From Nocardioides sp. YR527 (GTDB lineage: Bacteria > Actinomycetota > Actinomycetes > Propionibacteriales > Nocardioidaceae): DNA of 64,000 nucleotides. The position numbers and the translations under genes are program-made. The notes below the pieces were generated by a model. That model was not told where the DNA came from and ran no database searches. It saw nothing but the letters and a program-made list of their open reading frames with translations. Positions 35,419-43,531 of the stretch are shown piece by piece (positions within the stretch are counted from its first letter, which is position 1; each line of letters opens with the position of its first letter). The stretch is taken from assembly GCF_900101045.1 (NCBI RefSeq), contig NZ_FNFN01000007.1:1-64000 (forward strand), given 5' to 3'.

Positions 35419-35611
35419 CGACAACAGCGACCTGTCCTACGAGCAGGCCCGTGAGGAGCTCGTCGAGGTCGTCCGCAAGCTCGAGGCCGGTGGCATCACC
35501 CTCGAGGAGTCCCTGGCCCTGTGGGAGCGCGGCGAGAAGCTGGCCACCCTGTGCCAGGAGTGGCTCGACGGCGCCAGGAAGAAGATCGACGCCGCCATCG
35601 CCGACGACTGA
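35411..35611 (+). CDS. xseB: exodeoxyribonuclease VII small subunit
   Basis: The 66-residue protein is XseB: LSYEQAREELVEVVRKLEAG, then LEESLALWERGEKLATLCQEWL, ending in an acidic helix. It binds XseA to form the active complex. I prefer the ATG at 35411, 9 nt after AAGG. An in-frame ATG at 35402 touches that AAGG directly. The gene overlaps the xseA end, as usual. Confidence 0.95.
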   Translation: MTDDNSDLSYEQAREELVEVVRKLEAGGITLEESLALWERGEKLATLCQEWLDGARKKIDAAIADD

Positions 35612-35721
35612 CGAGACGTCACTCCCGCCGCCCGAAGCGTCACTCCCGTTGGCCGAGTCGTCACAACCCTGCCATCTCGGCCGACGTACGTGACGCCTCG
35701 GCCGACGCGGGTGACGTCTCG
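35612..35721. repeat. 21-bp-period direct/inverted repeat array
   Basis: Three degenerate direct units begin with CGA at 35612, 35633 and 35654. Two inverted units end with TCG at 35700 and 35721. All are spaced 21 bp, and CGTCACTCCCG is the best-kept core. The array folds on itself: 35612-35622 pairs with 35711-35721, 35637-35643 with 35690-35696, and GGCCGA (35651-35656) with TCGGCC (35677-35682). It lies exactly between the xseB stop and the convergent DUF4245 stop, so it may also act as a terminator. Confidence 0.75.
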
Positions 35722-36354
35722 CTACTTCAGGGGCTCGGTGGTGATGAGGGCGAGGTAGTCGCGTACGTCCCCGTCCTTGGGGCCCCAGAGCATCAAGGTC
35801 TGGCCGTCGACCTCGGCCGAGTAGCCGGTGTCGCCGCCGGAGTCGGACCATTCGGTCCAGGTGTCGGCGAGCTCGGTGTCGATGCTGACCTCGTCGCCCT
35901 TCGTGGCCTGGGTGTCGACGTTCTTCTGAGCCAGCGCCTGCGCCGAGCGGGAGGAGAGCTCCAGACCGACGTAGGAGGTCTCGCCCTTGACGAACGACAT
36001 CGTCCAGGCCGGCTCCCCGCCGCCCTGATAGGACGGGTCGGTGTTGGCGTACCAGCCCGAGGGCAGCTCGCGCGGGTAGACGACGTCGAGGTCGGCGACC
36101 TGGGCGCTGCGGACGGCCTCGGCCCAGTCGGCCTTGTAGGTCTCGTTGGCGCCGCTGACCTCGCGCTCGAGGTTTCCGCGCCACTGCACGATCAGCACGA
36201 TCGGGACGACGAGGACGAGCAGGAAGATCATCGACCCGATCAGGGCACCGAACGTGCGTGGGTAGCTGCGCGCCGGGGTCTCCGGCTGCTCGCCCGCCGG
36301 CTGACTCGACGGTTGGGCGGGATGCTGCTGATCGGTGTCGCTCACGCCCTCCAT
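35722..36354 (-). CDS. DUF4245 family membrane-anchored protein
   Basis: The 210-residue protein has a short cytoplasmic tail, one transmembrane helix (about residues 37-57) and an extracytoplasmic domain with YPRELPSGWYANTDPSYQ, WTMSFVKGETSYVGLELSS and YSAEVDGQTLMLWGP. This is the DUF4245 layout, found in actinobacteria typically near xseAB, glpX or fumarase genes, as here. No function is known. The ATG at 36354 is used; the GTG three codons on (VSDTDQQ) is possible. Confidence 0.82.
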   Translation of the reverse strand: MEGVSDTDQQHPAQPSSQPAGEQPETPARSYPRTFGALIGSMIFLLVLVVPIVLIVQWRGNLEREVSGANETYKADWAEAVRSAQVADLDVVYPRELPSGWYANTDPSYQGGGEPAWTMSFVKGETSYVGLELSSRSAQALAQKNVDTQATKGDEVSIDTELADTWTEWSDSGGDTGYSAEVDGQTLMLWGPKDGDVRDYLALITTEPLK

Positions 36355-36424
36355 GGTCCCACTCGACCGCGAACGCCGCGAAACCTGGAGCCGATGTTCC
36401 GCAGATGAGGACATTTGCCCCATG

Positions 36425-36446
36425 ATCGCTCCGCAGATGCGATACT
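36425..36446 (+). promoter_or_regulatory. mod operon promoter with candidate operator
   Basis: ATCGC (36425-36429) and GCGAT (36439-36443) form an inverted repeat with a 9-bp spacer that runs into GATACT (36441-36446), a -10 box 6 nt before the GTG at 36453. CCGCAGATG occurs both here (36431-36439) and at 36399-36407. The overlap of repeat and -10 suggests autorepression by the HTH-TOBE protein. Confidence 0.55.
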
Positions 36447-36452
36447 CCTCCG

Positions 36453-36842
36453 GTGACCACGTACCGTATCGCCGAAGCCGCCGGCCTTCTCGGCGTCAGC
36501 GACGACACCGTGCGCCGCTGGATCGACGCGGGACGGATCGAGGCGAGCACGGAGAACGGCCGGGCGGTCATCGACGGCATCGTCCTGGCCGAGCTGGCCT
36601 CGGAGCTGGCCGATGCGCCCAACCCGGACCGGGCGAAGGCGGTCAGCGCCCGCAACCGAATGCTCGGGATCGTCACCAAGACCACCCTGGACACGGTGAT
36701 GGCCCAGGTGGAGATGGTCTGCGGGCCCTACCGCATCGTCTCCCTGATGAGCGCGGAGGCCGCCATCGAGCTGGGTCTCGAGCCCGGCGTCAGCGCGGTC
36801 GCATCCATCAAGTCAACCAACGTCGTCGTGGAGCGCCCATGA
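36453..36842 (+). CDS. HTH-TOBE molybdate-responsive regulator
   Basis: The 129-residue protein joins an excisionase/MerR-like helix-turn-helix (residues 3-50: YRIAEAAGLLGVSDDTVRRW, IDAGRIEAS) to a single TOBE/Mop molybdate-binding domain (about 62-128: SARNRMLGIVTKTTLDTVMAQVEM, then LMSAEAAIELGLEPGVSAVASIKSTNVVVE). The fusion is functionally like ModE but with a different HTH. It begins the mod operon and overlaps modA by 4 bp. It probably senses molybdate and controls the operon. Confidence 0.9.
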   Translation: MTTYRIAEAAGLLGVSDDTVRRWIDAGRIEASTENGRAVIDGIVLAELASELADAPNPDRAKAVSARNRMLGIVTKTTLDTVMAQVEMVCGPYRIVSLMSAEAAIELGLEPGVSAVASIKSTNVVVERP

Positions 36843-37594
36843 TCAAGAACCCTGGAATCAGTGCCGTCGTCGCGGTGGCGGCCGCCGTCGCGCTCGCCGG
36901 CTGCGGGAGCTCGAGCGAAGGGTCGGAGGATCGCGAGCTGACCGTCTTCGCGGCGGCCTCGCTGACCGATACGTTCACCGAGCTGGCCGAGCAGTTCGAG
37001 AAGGACCACCCGGGCGTGAAGGTGACCACCAGCTTCGGCGGCTCCTCCGATCTGGTGGCCCAGATCGAGGACGGCGCCCCGGCGGACGTCTTCGCCTCGG
37101 CCGACACCAAGAACATGGACAAGCTCGGCGAGCTGGCCACCGACCCGCAGGACTTCGCCTCCAACACGCTCGAGATCGCCACGCCCCCGGGAAACCCGGC
37201 CAAGATCACCGCCTTCCAGGATCTCGCCAGGTCAGGCACCAAGGTCGTCGTCTGCGCGGTCGAGGTCCCCTGCGGCAACGCGACCGCTCAGCTCGAGGAG
37301 AAGACGGGCGTCGACATCGAGCCGGTCAGCGAGGAGCAGTCGGTCAGCGACGTGCTCGCCAAGGTCACCTCCGGTGACGCCGACGCCGGCCTGGTCTACG
37401 TCACCGACGTGACCGCCGCGGGCGAGACCGTGACCGGGGTCGAGTTCGACGAGTCCGACCAGGTCGTGAACACCTACCCGATCAGCACCCTCGACGGAGC
37501 CGACGAGGCCGATCTCGCGCAGGAGTTCGTCGACCTGGTGCTGAGCGAGGCGGGACAGAAGGTGCTGAGCGATGCCGGCTTCGGCCAGCCCTGA
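36839..37594 (+). CDS. modA: molybdate ABC transporter substrate-binding lipoprotein
   Basis: The 251-residue protein has a lipoprotein signal (lipobox LAGC near residue 21) and the ModA fold: ELTVFAAASLTDTFTELAEQFEK, FGGSSDLVAQIEDGAPADVFASAD and VSDVLAKVTSGDADAGLVYVTDV. The Ser residues of AASL and GGSS are the oxyanion ligands. It captures molybdate or tungstate for ModBC. It overlaps both neighbours in the operon. Confidence 0.96.
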   Translation: MIKNPGISAVVAVAAAVALAGCGSSSEGSEDRELTVFAAASLTDTFTELAEQFEKDHPGVKVTTSFGGSSDLVAQIEDGAPADVFASADTKNMDKLGELATDPQDFASNTLEIATPPGNPAKITAFQDLARSGTKVVVCAVEVPCGNATAQLEEKTGVDIEPVSEEQSVSDVLAKVTSGDADAGLVYVTDVTAAGETVTGVEFDESDQVVNTYPISTLDGADEADLAQEFVDLVLSEAGQKVLSDAGFGQP

Positions 37595-38414
37595 TCTTCT
37601 CGGGAGGTCCAGACGGACGGACCGGCAGAGGGGGGTCGGTCCGTCCGTCGGTATGCCACGCTGGCTGTGGTTCCCGGCGGCACTCGCCGCGACGTTCGTC
37701 GTGGTCCCGCTCGCCGCGATCATCCTCCGCGTCGACCTGGCGAGCTTCCCGGCGCTGATCACCTCGCCCTCCGCGCTGGAGGCGCTCTGGCTCAGTCTGC
37801 GCACCGCCGCGGCCAGCACGGCGTTGTGCATCCTCCTCGGCGTACCTCTCGCGACAGTGCTCGCCCGCACCGACTTCCCGGGCCAGGGTCTGCTGCGCTC
37901 CCTGGTGCTTCTCCCGCTCGTGCTGCCACCGGTCGTCAGCGGCCTAGCCCTGCTCTACACCTTCGGCCGCAGGGGCCTCCTCGGCCAGTCACTGGACCTG
38001 GTCGGCATCCAGATCACGTTCACCACGCTCGCCGTGGTGTTGGCGCAGACGTTCGTCGCGCTGCCGTTCCTGGTGATCAGCCTCGAGGGAGCGCTGCGCA
38101 CCAGCGGCACCCGCTACGAGGCGGTCGCGGCCACGCTCGGGGCCCGCCCCACCACGGTCTTCCGCCGCGTCACCCTCCCCCTGGTCGGCCCCGGCCTGCT
38201 CTCCGGGTCGGTCCTCGCCTTCGCCCGCTGCCTGGGCGAGTTCGGCGCCACGATCACCTTCGCCGGCAACCTCCCCGGCGTCACGAGCACCATGCCGCTG
38301 CAGGTCTACCTGCTCCGCGTCGACGACCCGGACGCTGCGGTCGCGCTCTCGTTGGTGCTGGTGGTCGTCGCGGTCGCCGTGATCGGCTTCGCCCGCCATG
38401 GGAGGGCCCTATGA
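37572..38414 (+). CDS. modB: molybdate ABC transporter permease
   Basis: The 280-residue protein has about five to six transmembrane helices and the EAA loop EAVAATLGARPTTVFRRVTLPLVGPGLLSG, typical of ModB. The ATG at 37572 overlaps modA by 23 bp and has GAAGGTG upstream. The ATG at 37653 (MPRWLWFPA) would give a protein of 253 residues that begins just before helix 1 and is equally plausible. It overlaps modC by 4 bp. Confidence 0.94.
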   Translation: MPASASPDLLGRSRRTDRQRGVGPSVGMPRWLWFPAALAATFVVVPLAAIILRVDLASFPALITSPSALEALWLSLRTAAASTALCILLGVPLATVLARTDFPGQGLLRSLVLLPLVLPPVVSGLALLYTFGRRGLLGQSLDLVGIQITFTTLAVVLAQTFVALPFLVISLEGALRTSGTRYEAVAATLGARPTTVFRRVTLPLVGPGLLSGSVLAFARCLGEFGATITFAGNLPGVTSTMPLQVYLLRVDDPDAAVALSLVLVVVAVAVIGFARHGRAL

Positions 38415-39109
38415 GTTCGCTACATCTGCGTGCGGTGATCCCCCAGCGCGGCATCGACGTCACCCTCGACGTGGCCGCGGGCGAGACCGTCGCGCTCACC
38501 GGCCCCAACGGCGCCGGCAAGTCGAGCATCCTCGGCGTGATCGCCGGACTCCTCCGTCCCGACGAGGGAGAGGTACGCCTCGGCGACCGCGTCCTCGACT
38601 CCACTCCCCCGCACGCCCGCGGGATCGCGCTCCTGGCCCAGGACCCGCTGCTCTTCCCGCACCTGTCCGTGCTCGCCAACGTCGCCTTCGCACCGCGGGC
38701 CCGCGGCGTACATCGTCGGCAGGCCAACGAGCTCGCGACCCGCCACCTCACCGAGATCGGCGCCGAGACGCTCGCCGGGCGCAAGCCGTCCCAGATCTCC
38801 GGCGGCCAGGCCCAGCGGGTCGCGGTGGCCAGGGCGCTCGCCGCCGACCCCGAACTGCTCCTGCTCGACGAGCCGATGGCCTCGCTCGACGTCGACGTAC
38901 GTCCTGCCCTGCGGCAGACGCTCCGCGAAGCCCTCGCGGACAGGACCGCCATCATCGTCACCCACGACGCCGCCGACGCCCGTGCGCTCGCCGACCGGGT
39001 GGTGGTGATCGAGCACGGTCACATCGTCGAGGACGGCCCCACCGAGCAGGTTCTGGAGCACCCGCAGTCGGGGTTCGCTGTGAGGCTTGTCTCTGGATCG
39101 ATCAAGTGA
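38411..39109 (+). CDS. modC: molybdate ABC transporter ATPase lacking the Mop domain
   Basis: The 232-residue protein has Walker A GPNGAGKS, Q-loop LLAQDPLLFPHLSV, signature ISGGQAQR, Walker B LLLLDEPMASLD and the H-loop IVTHDAADA. Typical ModC proteins are about 350 residues and end in a TOBE/Mop regulatory domain. Here that part is absent, and the only Mop domain of the operon is in the HTH protein. The ATG overlaps the modB stop (ATGA). Confidence 0.92.
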   Translation: MSSLHLRAVIPQRGIDVTLDVAAGETVALTGPNGAGKSSILGVIAGLLRPDEGEVRLGDRVLDSTPPHARGIALLAQDPLLFPHLSVLANVAFAPRARGVHRRQANELATRHLTEIGAETLAGRKPSQISGGQAQRVAVARALAADPELLLLDEPMASLDVDVRPALRQTLREALADRTAIIVTHDAADARALADRVVVIEHGHIVEDGPTEQVLEHPQSGFAVRLVSGSIK

Positions 39110-39139
39110 CACCGTGGCCGCTCCACCGCGCCCGGCCGA

Positions 39140-39145
39140 TAGATT
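39140..39145 (+). promoter_or_regulatory. -10 box of glpX, leaderless
   Basis: TAGATT, 7 nt before the ATG at 39153. Confidence 0.5.
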
Positions 39146-39152
39146 GACCCCT

Positions 39153-40172
39153 ATGAACGACACCCAGCCGCTCGGCGTCGCCCCCACCGCTCCTGACCGC
39201 AACCTGGCCCTGGAGCTCGTGCGCGTGACCGAGGCAGCGGCGATGGCCGCCGCTCGCTGGGTGGGTCGTGGCGACAAGAACGGCGCCGACGGGGTCGCGG
39301 TCAACGCGATGCGCACGATGATCTCCACGGTCGCCATGAACGGCACCGTCGTGATCGGCGAGGGCGAGAAGGACAACGCCCCGATGCTCTACAACGGTGA
39401 GCAGGTCGGCGACGGCACCGGACCCGACTGCGACGTCGCGGTCGACCCGATCGACGGCACGACCCTGACCGCCAAGGGCATGAGCAACGCCGTCGCAGTG
39501 ATGGCGGTCGCCCCGCGCGGCAGCATGTACGACCCCAGCGCCGTCTTCTACATGGAGAAGCTGGTCACCGGTCCCGAGGCCGCCGACGTCGTCGACATCC
39601 GCCTCCCCGTCGCCGAGAACATCGCCGCGGTGGCCAAGGCGAAGGACACCAAGGCCTCCGACATCACCGTGATCGTGCTCGACCGGCCGCGCCACGACAA
39701 GATGGTCGAGGAGATCCGCGAGACCGGCGCCCGGATCAAGTTCATCGTCGACGGCGACGTCGCCGGCGCGATCTCGGCCGCCCGTGCCGGCTCCGGAGCC
39801 GACCTGCTGATGGGCATCGGCGGCACTCCCGAGGGCATCGTCGCCGCGTGCGCGATGAAGGCGCTCGGCGGCACCATCCAGGGCCGGCTGTGGCCCAAGG
39901 ACGACGAGGAGCGCCAGCGCGCCCTCGACGCCGGCCACAACCTGGACCCCGACTTCGTGCTCCACACCGACGACCTGGTCACCGGTGACGACTGCTTCTT
40001 CGTCGCGACCGGCATCACCGACGGCGACCTGATGCGGGGCGTGCAGTACCTCCCCCACGGCGCCATCGTCACCGACTCCCTGGTGATGCGCAGCCGCTCG
40101 GGCACGATCCGCAAGGTCACCTCGGAGCACCAGCTCGCCAAGCTCCAGGCCTACAGCGCCATCGACTTCTGA
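39153..40172 (+). CDS. glpX: class II fructose-1,6-bisphosphatase
   Basis: The 339-residue protein is GlpX, which makes fructose-6-phosphate in gluconeogenesis. Landmarks: NAMRTMISTVAMNGTVVIGEGEKDNAPMLYNGE, DVAVDPIDGTTLTAKGMSNA (metal-binding Asp and Glu), and LMGIGGTPEGIVAACAMKAL. It is the only fructose bisphosphatase type in most actinobacteria. The length is normal. Three strong hairpins follow it, the last a classic terminator at 40313-40360. Confidence 0.96.
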   Translation: MNDTQPLGVAPTAPDRNLALELVRVTEAAAMAAARWVGRGDKNGADGVAVNAMRTMISTVAMNGTVVIGEGEKDNAPMLYNGEQVGDGTGPDCDVAVDPIDGTTLTAKGMSNAVAVMAVAPRGSMYDPSAVFYMEKLVTGPEAADVVDIRLPVAENIAAVAKAKDTKASDITVIVLDRPRHDKMVEEIRETGARIKFIVDGDVAGAISAARAGSGADLLMGIGGTPEGIVAACAMKALGGTIQGRLWPKDDEERQRALDAGHNLDPDFVLHTDDLVTGDDCFFVATGITDGDLMRGVQYLPHGAIVTDSLVMRSRSGTIRKVTSEHQLAKLQAYSAIDF

Positions 40173-40175
40173 GCT

Positions 40176-40197
40176 CGCCCGGCGCTTGCGCCGGGCG
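40176..40197 (+). terminator. hairpin directly after glpX
   Basis: CGCCCGGCGC and GCGCCGGGCG form a perfect 10-bp stem around TT, 4 bp after the glpX stop. No T-tract follows. Confidence 0.55.
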
Positions 40198-40221
40198 AAC
40201 GCGAAGAGATCGAGCGAGGCC

Positions 40222-40249
40222 CGTTTCGGCGAGCTTGCTCGCCGAAACG
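40222..40249. repeat. 13-bp palindrome downstream of glpX
   Basis: A perfect 13-bp inverted repeat, CGTTTCGGCGAGC and its complement, is separated by TT. It lies between two other hairpins and has no terminator-like tail, so it may be a small repeat element. Confidence 0.5.
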
Positions 40250-40312
40250 ACAGCCGGGTCGAGATCTACCCTTCGCGGAGACAGGGCCCCACGGCTGATG
40301 CCGGACCAGAGA

Positions 40313-40360
40313 CGCGGCAAGGACCTCCCGGTCCTTGCCGCGTTTCTCGTTCTTCTTTCT
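40313..40360 (+). terminator. intrinsic terminator with T-rich tail
   Basis: A perfect 13-bp stem (40313-40325 with 40330-40342) and TCCC loop are followed by a T-rich stretch to 40360. This is the clearest rho-independent terminator in the window. It separates glpX from the DUF1023 cassette. Confidence 0.88.
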
Positions 40361-40463
40361 CGTCTCCGAAGCAACCGCCCGTGGTGCCGATTTGTTGCTA
40401 TCTTGTGGTGCGACACGAGCATTGATGAGCGTCTCAGGTGTATGTCATTCGGGAGGCATCGAC

Positions 40464-40931
40464 GTGACGGACCCATTCTTCGCTGCGCTGCGGGCACGTC
40501 GCCCGGACGTCGACATCGTGATCCTTCCGGCAGAGGACCCTCCCGGGCCCTCCCCCGAGGCGACAGCCGATGAGCTGAGCCGGTCGGCAGAGGTGGTGGA
40601 CGCAACCGTCGCGGCGATCGCCGCGCGCATGCCGGAGCCGACCTCCGACGGGCCGCGCTGGGAGACGTACGCCAGCAAGAAGCTGCGCCGCTGGGCCCAG
40701 CTCGAGGCTCGAGCAGCTGACGGCGACGCGATCCTGGCCGGCCTCGATCAGAGCTTCCGAGACGCGAGGTGGCACTCCGACGTGGCGGTGAAGGCGTTCC
40801 ACCGATGGACCGCCTCACAGTCGGACGTCGAGATCGTCGGCACCTGGTCCGGGAGCCATCGCGGACTCGTGGTGACGGTGACCGGCCGGGTTCTCCGTCC
40901 CGCTGCGGACGTGCTGGAGGCGTTGACATGA
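40464..40931 (+). CDS. unknown protein opening the DUF1023 cassette
   Basis: I do not recognise this 155-residue protein. It has no signal peptide or membrane helix. Residues 30-60 are acidic and helical, a middle region is basic (SKKLRRWAQLEARA), and the C-terminus looks like a beta strand pair (DVEIVGTWSGSHRGLVVTVTG). The GTG at 40464 has GGGAGG 8 nt upstream. It overlaps the next gene by 4 bp, so it belongs to the same transcript. By position it could be a chaperone-like partner of the secreted proteins, which is only an inference. Confidence 0.72.
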   Translation: MTDPFFAALRARRPDVDIVILPAEDPPGPSPEATADELSRSAEVVDATVAAIAARMPEPTSDGPRWETYASKKLRRWAQLEARAADGDAILAGLDQSFRDARWHSDVAVKAFHRWTASQSDVEIVGTWSGSHRGLVVTVTGRVLRPAADVLEALT

Positions 40932-41233
40932 CGCTGCACGTCGAGCCCGGCAAGGTCCAGTCCACGGCTGCCGCGTGGGATACGGAGAACCTTCACCTCA
41001 CCGCCGCGGCGAAGCAGCTCCACGGTGTCGGCACCGGCGGGTTCACCCCCACCGTGGCGAGCCTGGTCGGACAGTTCGTCGAGGCGTGGGAGGCGATCGC
41101 CACAGAATCCGCGCGCGTCTCCGAGTCCCAGGCCGACGGGCTGAGAAGGACGGCGATCGACATCCTCCGGACCGACGCGACGACGGACATCAACGCATCC
41201 TTGGTGCTGAGCAGCATCAAGGAGCTCCGGTGA
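40928..41233 (+). CDS. WXG100/EspC-like small helical protein
   Basis: The 101-residue protein is almost all helix, with a turn at GTGGFTP (residues 35-41) between two helices and Trp at AAWDTE and EAWEAIA. This is the size and helical-hairpin shape of WXG100 or EspC-type proteins exported by type VII (ESX) systems. A strict W-x-G is not present at the turn, so the family call is tentative. It lies between the unknown protein and the DUF1023 hydrolase, overlapping each by 4 bp, and probably pairs with the N-terminal helices of the hydrolase. Confidence 0.65.
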   Translation: MTLHVEPGKVQSTAAAWDTENLHLTAAAKQLHGVGTGGFTPTVASLVGQFVEAWEAIATESARVSESQADGLRRTAIDILRTDATTDINASLVLSSIKELR

Positions 41234-43020
41234 CCATCACCATCTCCTTACCGCCGAAGCCCAGCGAGACCCCCGAGTTCACCGCGGACGGGCAGAAGGT
41301 CCGCGAAGCGGGGACCACCCTGCGCACCTCCTCATCGATCTTCGACGACCATGGCTCGTTCGCGGGCGGGAAGGCCAAGGAATCCGGCCTCCTCGACGGC
41401 CGGTCGGCCGCCGCGTACGCGCAGGCGCTCAGCCCCGTCGGCAAGCATGCAGACGCCTGCTCGCTGGCGCTGCGCGCCGCGGCCAACGCCGTCCTGGGCC
41501 ACGGCGACGAACTGGTCGACCTCAGGAAGCGTCATCAGCAGCTCGAGGGCGACCGGGAGCACCTGGCCCGCCAGGTCGACGCGCTCATCGCTCGGGCGAA
41601 TCCGCTACCCACCGACGAGGCCGAGCTGCAGATCCTCAAGTCGGACTGCGAGCGCTGCTCCAGCCAGGTCGAGGCGTACGAATCCGATCTTGTGAGCTGG
41701 ACCGAGGATCTCGAGGCCAGCGAGGAGAAGGTCGCGGCTGCGCTCCGCGATGCGATGACCGAGCAGCAGGTCGACCAGAAGTACGGCGGGGTGGCCGATC
41801 CCGCGGACGCCGCCAGGGACTCGATGCCGTCGGGCAACGATCCCAAGTCGGTCAAGGCGTGGTGGGACGGCCTCACCGAGGAGCAGCGAGCGGCCATGAC
41901 CGCTGCCTACCCCGAGATCGTGGGCAATACAGACGGCATCCCCGCGGCCGCCCGCAGCGATGCGAACACGATCTCGCTCGACCGCGACCTCGCCGAGCTC
42001 GGCGCGATGCCCGAGGACCAGCGCACCGACGACGAGCGGACCCGCTACGACAACGCCCGGGCCGCCGAGGAAGCACGGCGGAGGATCTCGAAGAGTATCG
42101 ACCCGATCACGGGCGAGAACTACGTGCCGCAGATCTACGCCTACGATCCAATGGCGTTCGATGGTGACGGTGCAGTCGCGATGGCAGTCGGTGACCTGGA
42201 CACGGCCGACAACGTCTCGGTGAACGTCCCCGGCCTCACCACCGACATGGAGGCCGCCGGCGACAACGCCCAGAACGCCATCAACCTCCAGCAGGCAGCG
42301 GCGTTCGAAGGCGGAACCAGCACCGCCACGATGTTCTGGATCGGCTATGACGCTCCCAGCGGTGCCGACTCGGTCGGGGTCGCCGCCGAAGGCATGGCCA
42401 CCGCTGGCGGCGAACGTCTCGCCGACACCCTCGACGGGCTCAACGCCATGCGCTCCGACGACTTCCACCTCACCGCCATCGGCCACAGCTACGGGTCCAC
42501 CACCGTCTCCCACGCCATGACCGACCATCACCCCGGTGCCGACGACGTCGTCCTGCTGGGCAGTCCTGGCGCGGGCGACGATGCCGACTCTGCCGACGAC
42601 CTGGGCATCGGGTCGGGACACGTCTTCGTCGGTACGAACAGCGAGGACCTCGTCGGCCGGTTGGGGCAGACCGGATGGGTCAGCCCCGCAGCCATCGGCG
42701 CGGGTGTGCTCACCGGCCCCCTCGGCGGCGCCGCCGCCCAGATGGCCGGCGCCGGCCTCGGCCACAACCCGGCCGAGGACGACTTCGGTGCCGTACGCTT
42801 CCAGGCCGAGAGCACCAGCAGAGGGTCGATCCCCAACATCGACGACCACGTCAAGTACTACGACCATGACACGGAGTCACTCGCCAACATGGCCCACATC
42901 GTCAACGGCCAGTACGACGAGGTCGTGCGCGCCGGACAGGTGCACGACCCGTGGTACCGCGACCCGGTCGACCCCGAGACCGACCGAACGCCAACCAGCC
43001 CGAACACGGACGGCAGATGA
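41230..43020 (+). CDS. DUF1023 alpha/beta hydrolase with helical N-terminus
   Basis: The 596-residue protein has two parts. Residues 1-215 are helical and coiled-coil (RHQQLEGDREHLARQVDALI, then EAYESDLVSWTEDLEASEEK), like the targeting part of type VII secreted proteins. From about residue 295 comes a DUF1023 (Abhydrolase_8) domain: YVPQIYAYDPMAFDGDG, TMFWIGYDAP and nucleophile elbow AIGHSYGS with Ser420. It would act as an esterase or lipase. There is no classical signal peptide. The GTG overlaps the previous stop, and the lipoprotein gene starts over its own stop. The export route is inferred. Confidence 0.85.
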   Translation: MTITISLPPKPSETPEFTADGQKVREAGTTLRTSSSIFDDHGSFAGGKAKESGLLDGRSAAAYAQALSPVGKHADACSLALRAAANAVLGHGDELVDLRKRHQQLEGDREHLARQVDALIARANPLPTDEAELQILKSDCERCSSQVEAYESDLVSWTEDLEASEEKVAAALRDAMTEQQVDQKYGGVADPADAARDSMPSGNDPKSVKAWWDGLTEEQRAAMTAAYPEIVGNTDGIPAAARSDANTISLDRDLAELGAMPEDQRTDDERTRYDNARAAEEARRRISKSIDPITGENYVPQIYAYDPMAFDGDGAVAMAVGDLDTADNVSVNVPGLTTDMEAAGDNAQNAINLQQAAAFEGGTSTATMFWIGYDAPSGADSVGVAAEGMATAGGERLADTLDGLNAMRSDDFHLTAIGHSYGSTTVSHAMTDHHPGADDVVLLGSPGAGDDADSADDLGIGSGHVFVGTNSEDLVGRLGQTGWVSPAAIGAGVLTGPLGGAAAQMAGAGLGHNPAEDDFGAVRFQAESTSRGSIPNIDDHVKYYDHDTESLANMAHIVNGQYDEVVRAGQVHDPWYRDPVDPETDRTPTSPNTDGR

Positions 43021-43523
43021 CCGCCCGGGCATCGGTCGCCATGGCGGCGGCACTGATGATCCTGGTTGCCGGAGGATGTGGCGCAGTGAACGACGAGACC
43101 TACGCGAAACTGGAACGACAGCGAGACGACGTGCTCGGCTGGGCGCGCGATCTGTCCTCCGTCGCCGAGGCGACCCTTGCCGCGTCCCCGGAGGATGCGA
43201 CGCAAAGTTACGACGGGGTGGCCAGGTCGGGCGCCTCGGACCGGTTCAAGTCCTATAAGTACGACATCCAGGCGCGGTTCATCACCGAGCAACAAGATCC
43301 CCTGGCTGCGTTGAGCGATGACCTCGCTTCGTACGACCCCACGTTGACCACCTCGAACGCACTACGGCTCTCGCACGGCGAGCTGACGGCTTTCTTCCAG
43401 ACCTATCCGAAAGGTCCCGGAAGGGTCGGCATGTTCGTCGAAGGGCCTGCGATCGAGATCGACCACGACCAGATCCGCGACTGGGACGGCTTCGTCGTCG
43501 GTGAACCGGTCGACCTGCAATGA
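43017..43523 (+). CDS. small lipoprotein of the DUF1023 cassette
   Basis: The 168-residue protein has a lipoprotein signal (residues 1-22, lipobox VAGGC). The mature part has a helix (ETYAKLERQRDDVLGWARDL) and then mixed alpha/beta sequence ending IEIDHDQIRDWDGFVVGEPV. I do not recognise the family. It overlaps the hydrolase gene by 4 bp, so it is part of the same unit. A surface partner or protective protein for the hydrolase is possible but unproved. Confidence 0.78.
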   Translation: MTARASVAMAAALMILVAGGCGAVNDETYAKLERQRDDVLGWARDLSSVAEATLAASPEDATQSYDGVARSGASDRFKSYKYDIQARFITEQQDPLAALSDDLASYDPTLTTSNALRLSHGELTAFFQTYPKGPGRVGMFVEGPAIEIDHDQIRDWDGFVVGEPVDLQ

Positions 43524-43531
43524 TCACCCGG

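Noticed and set aside
35612..35721. CRISPR array
   Set aside because: Units are contiguous and partly inverted, with no unique spacers and no cas genes.
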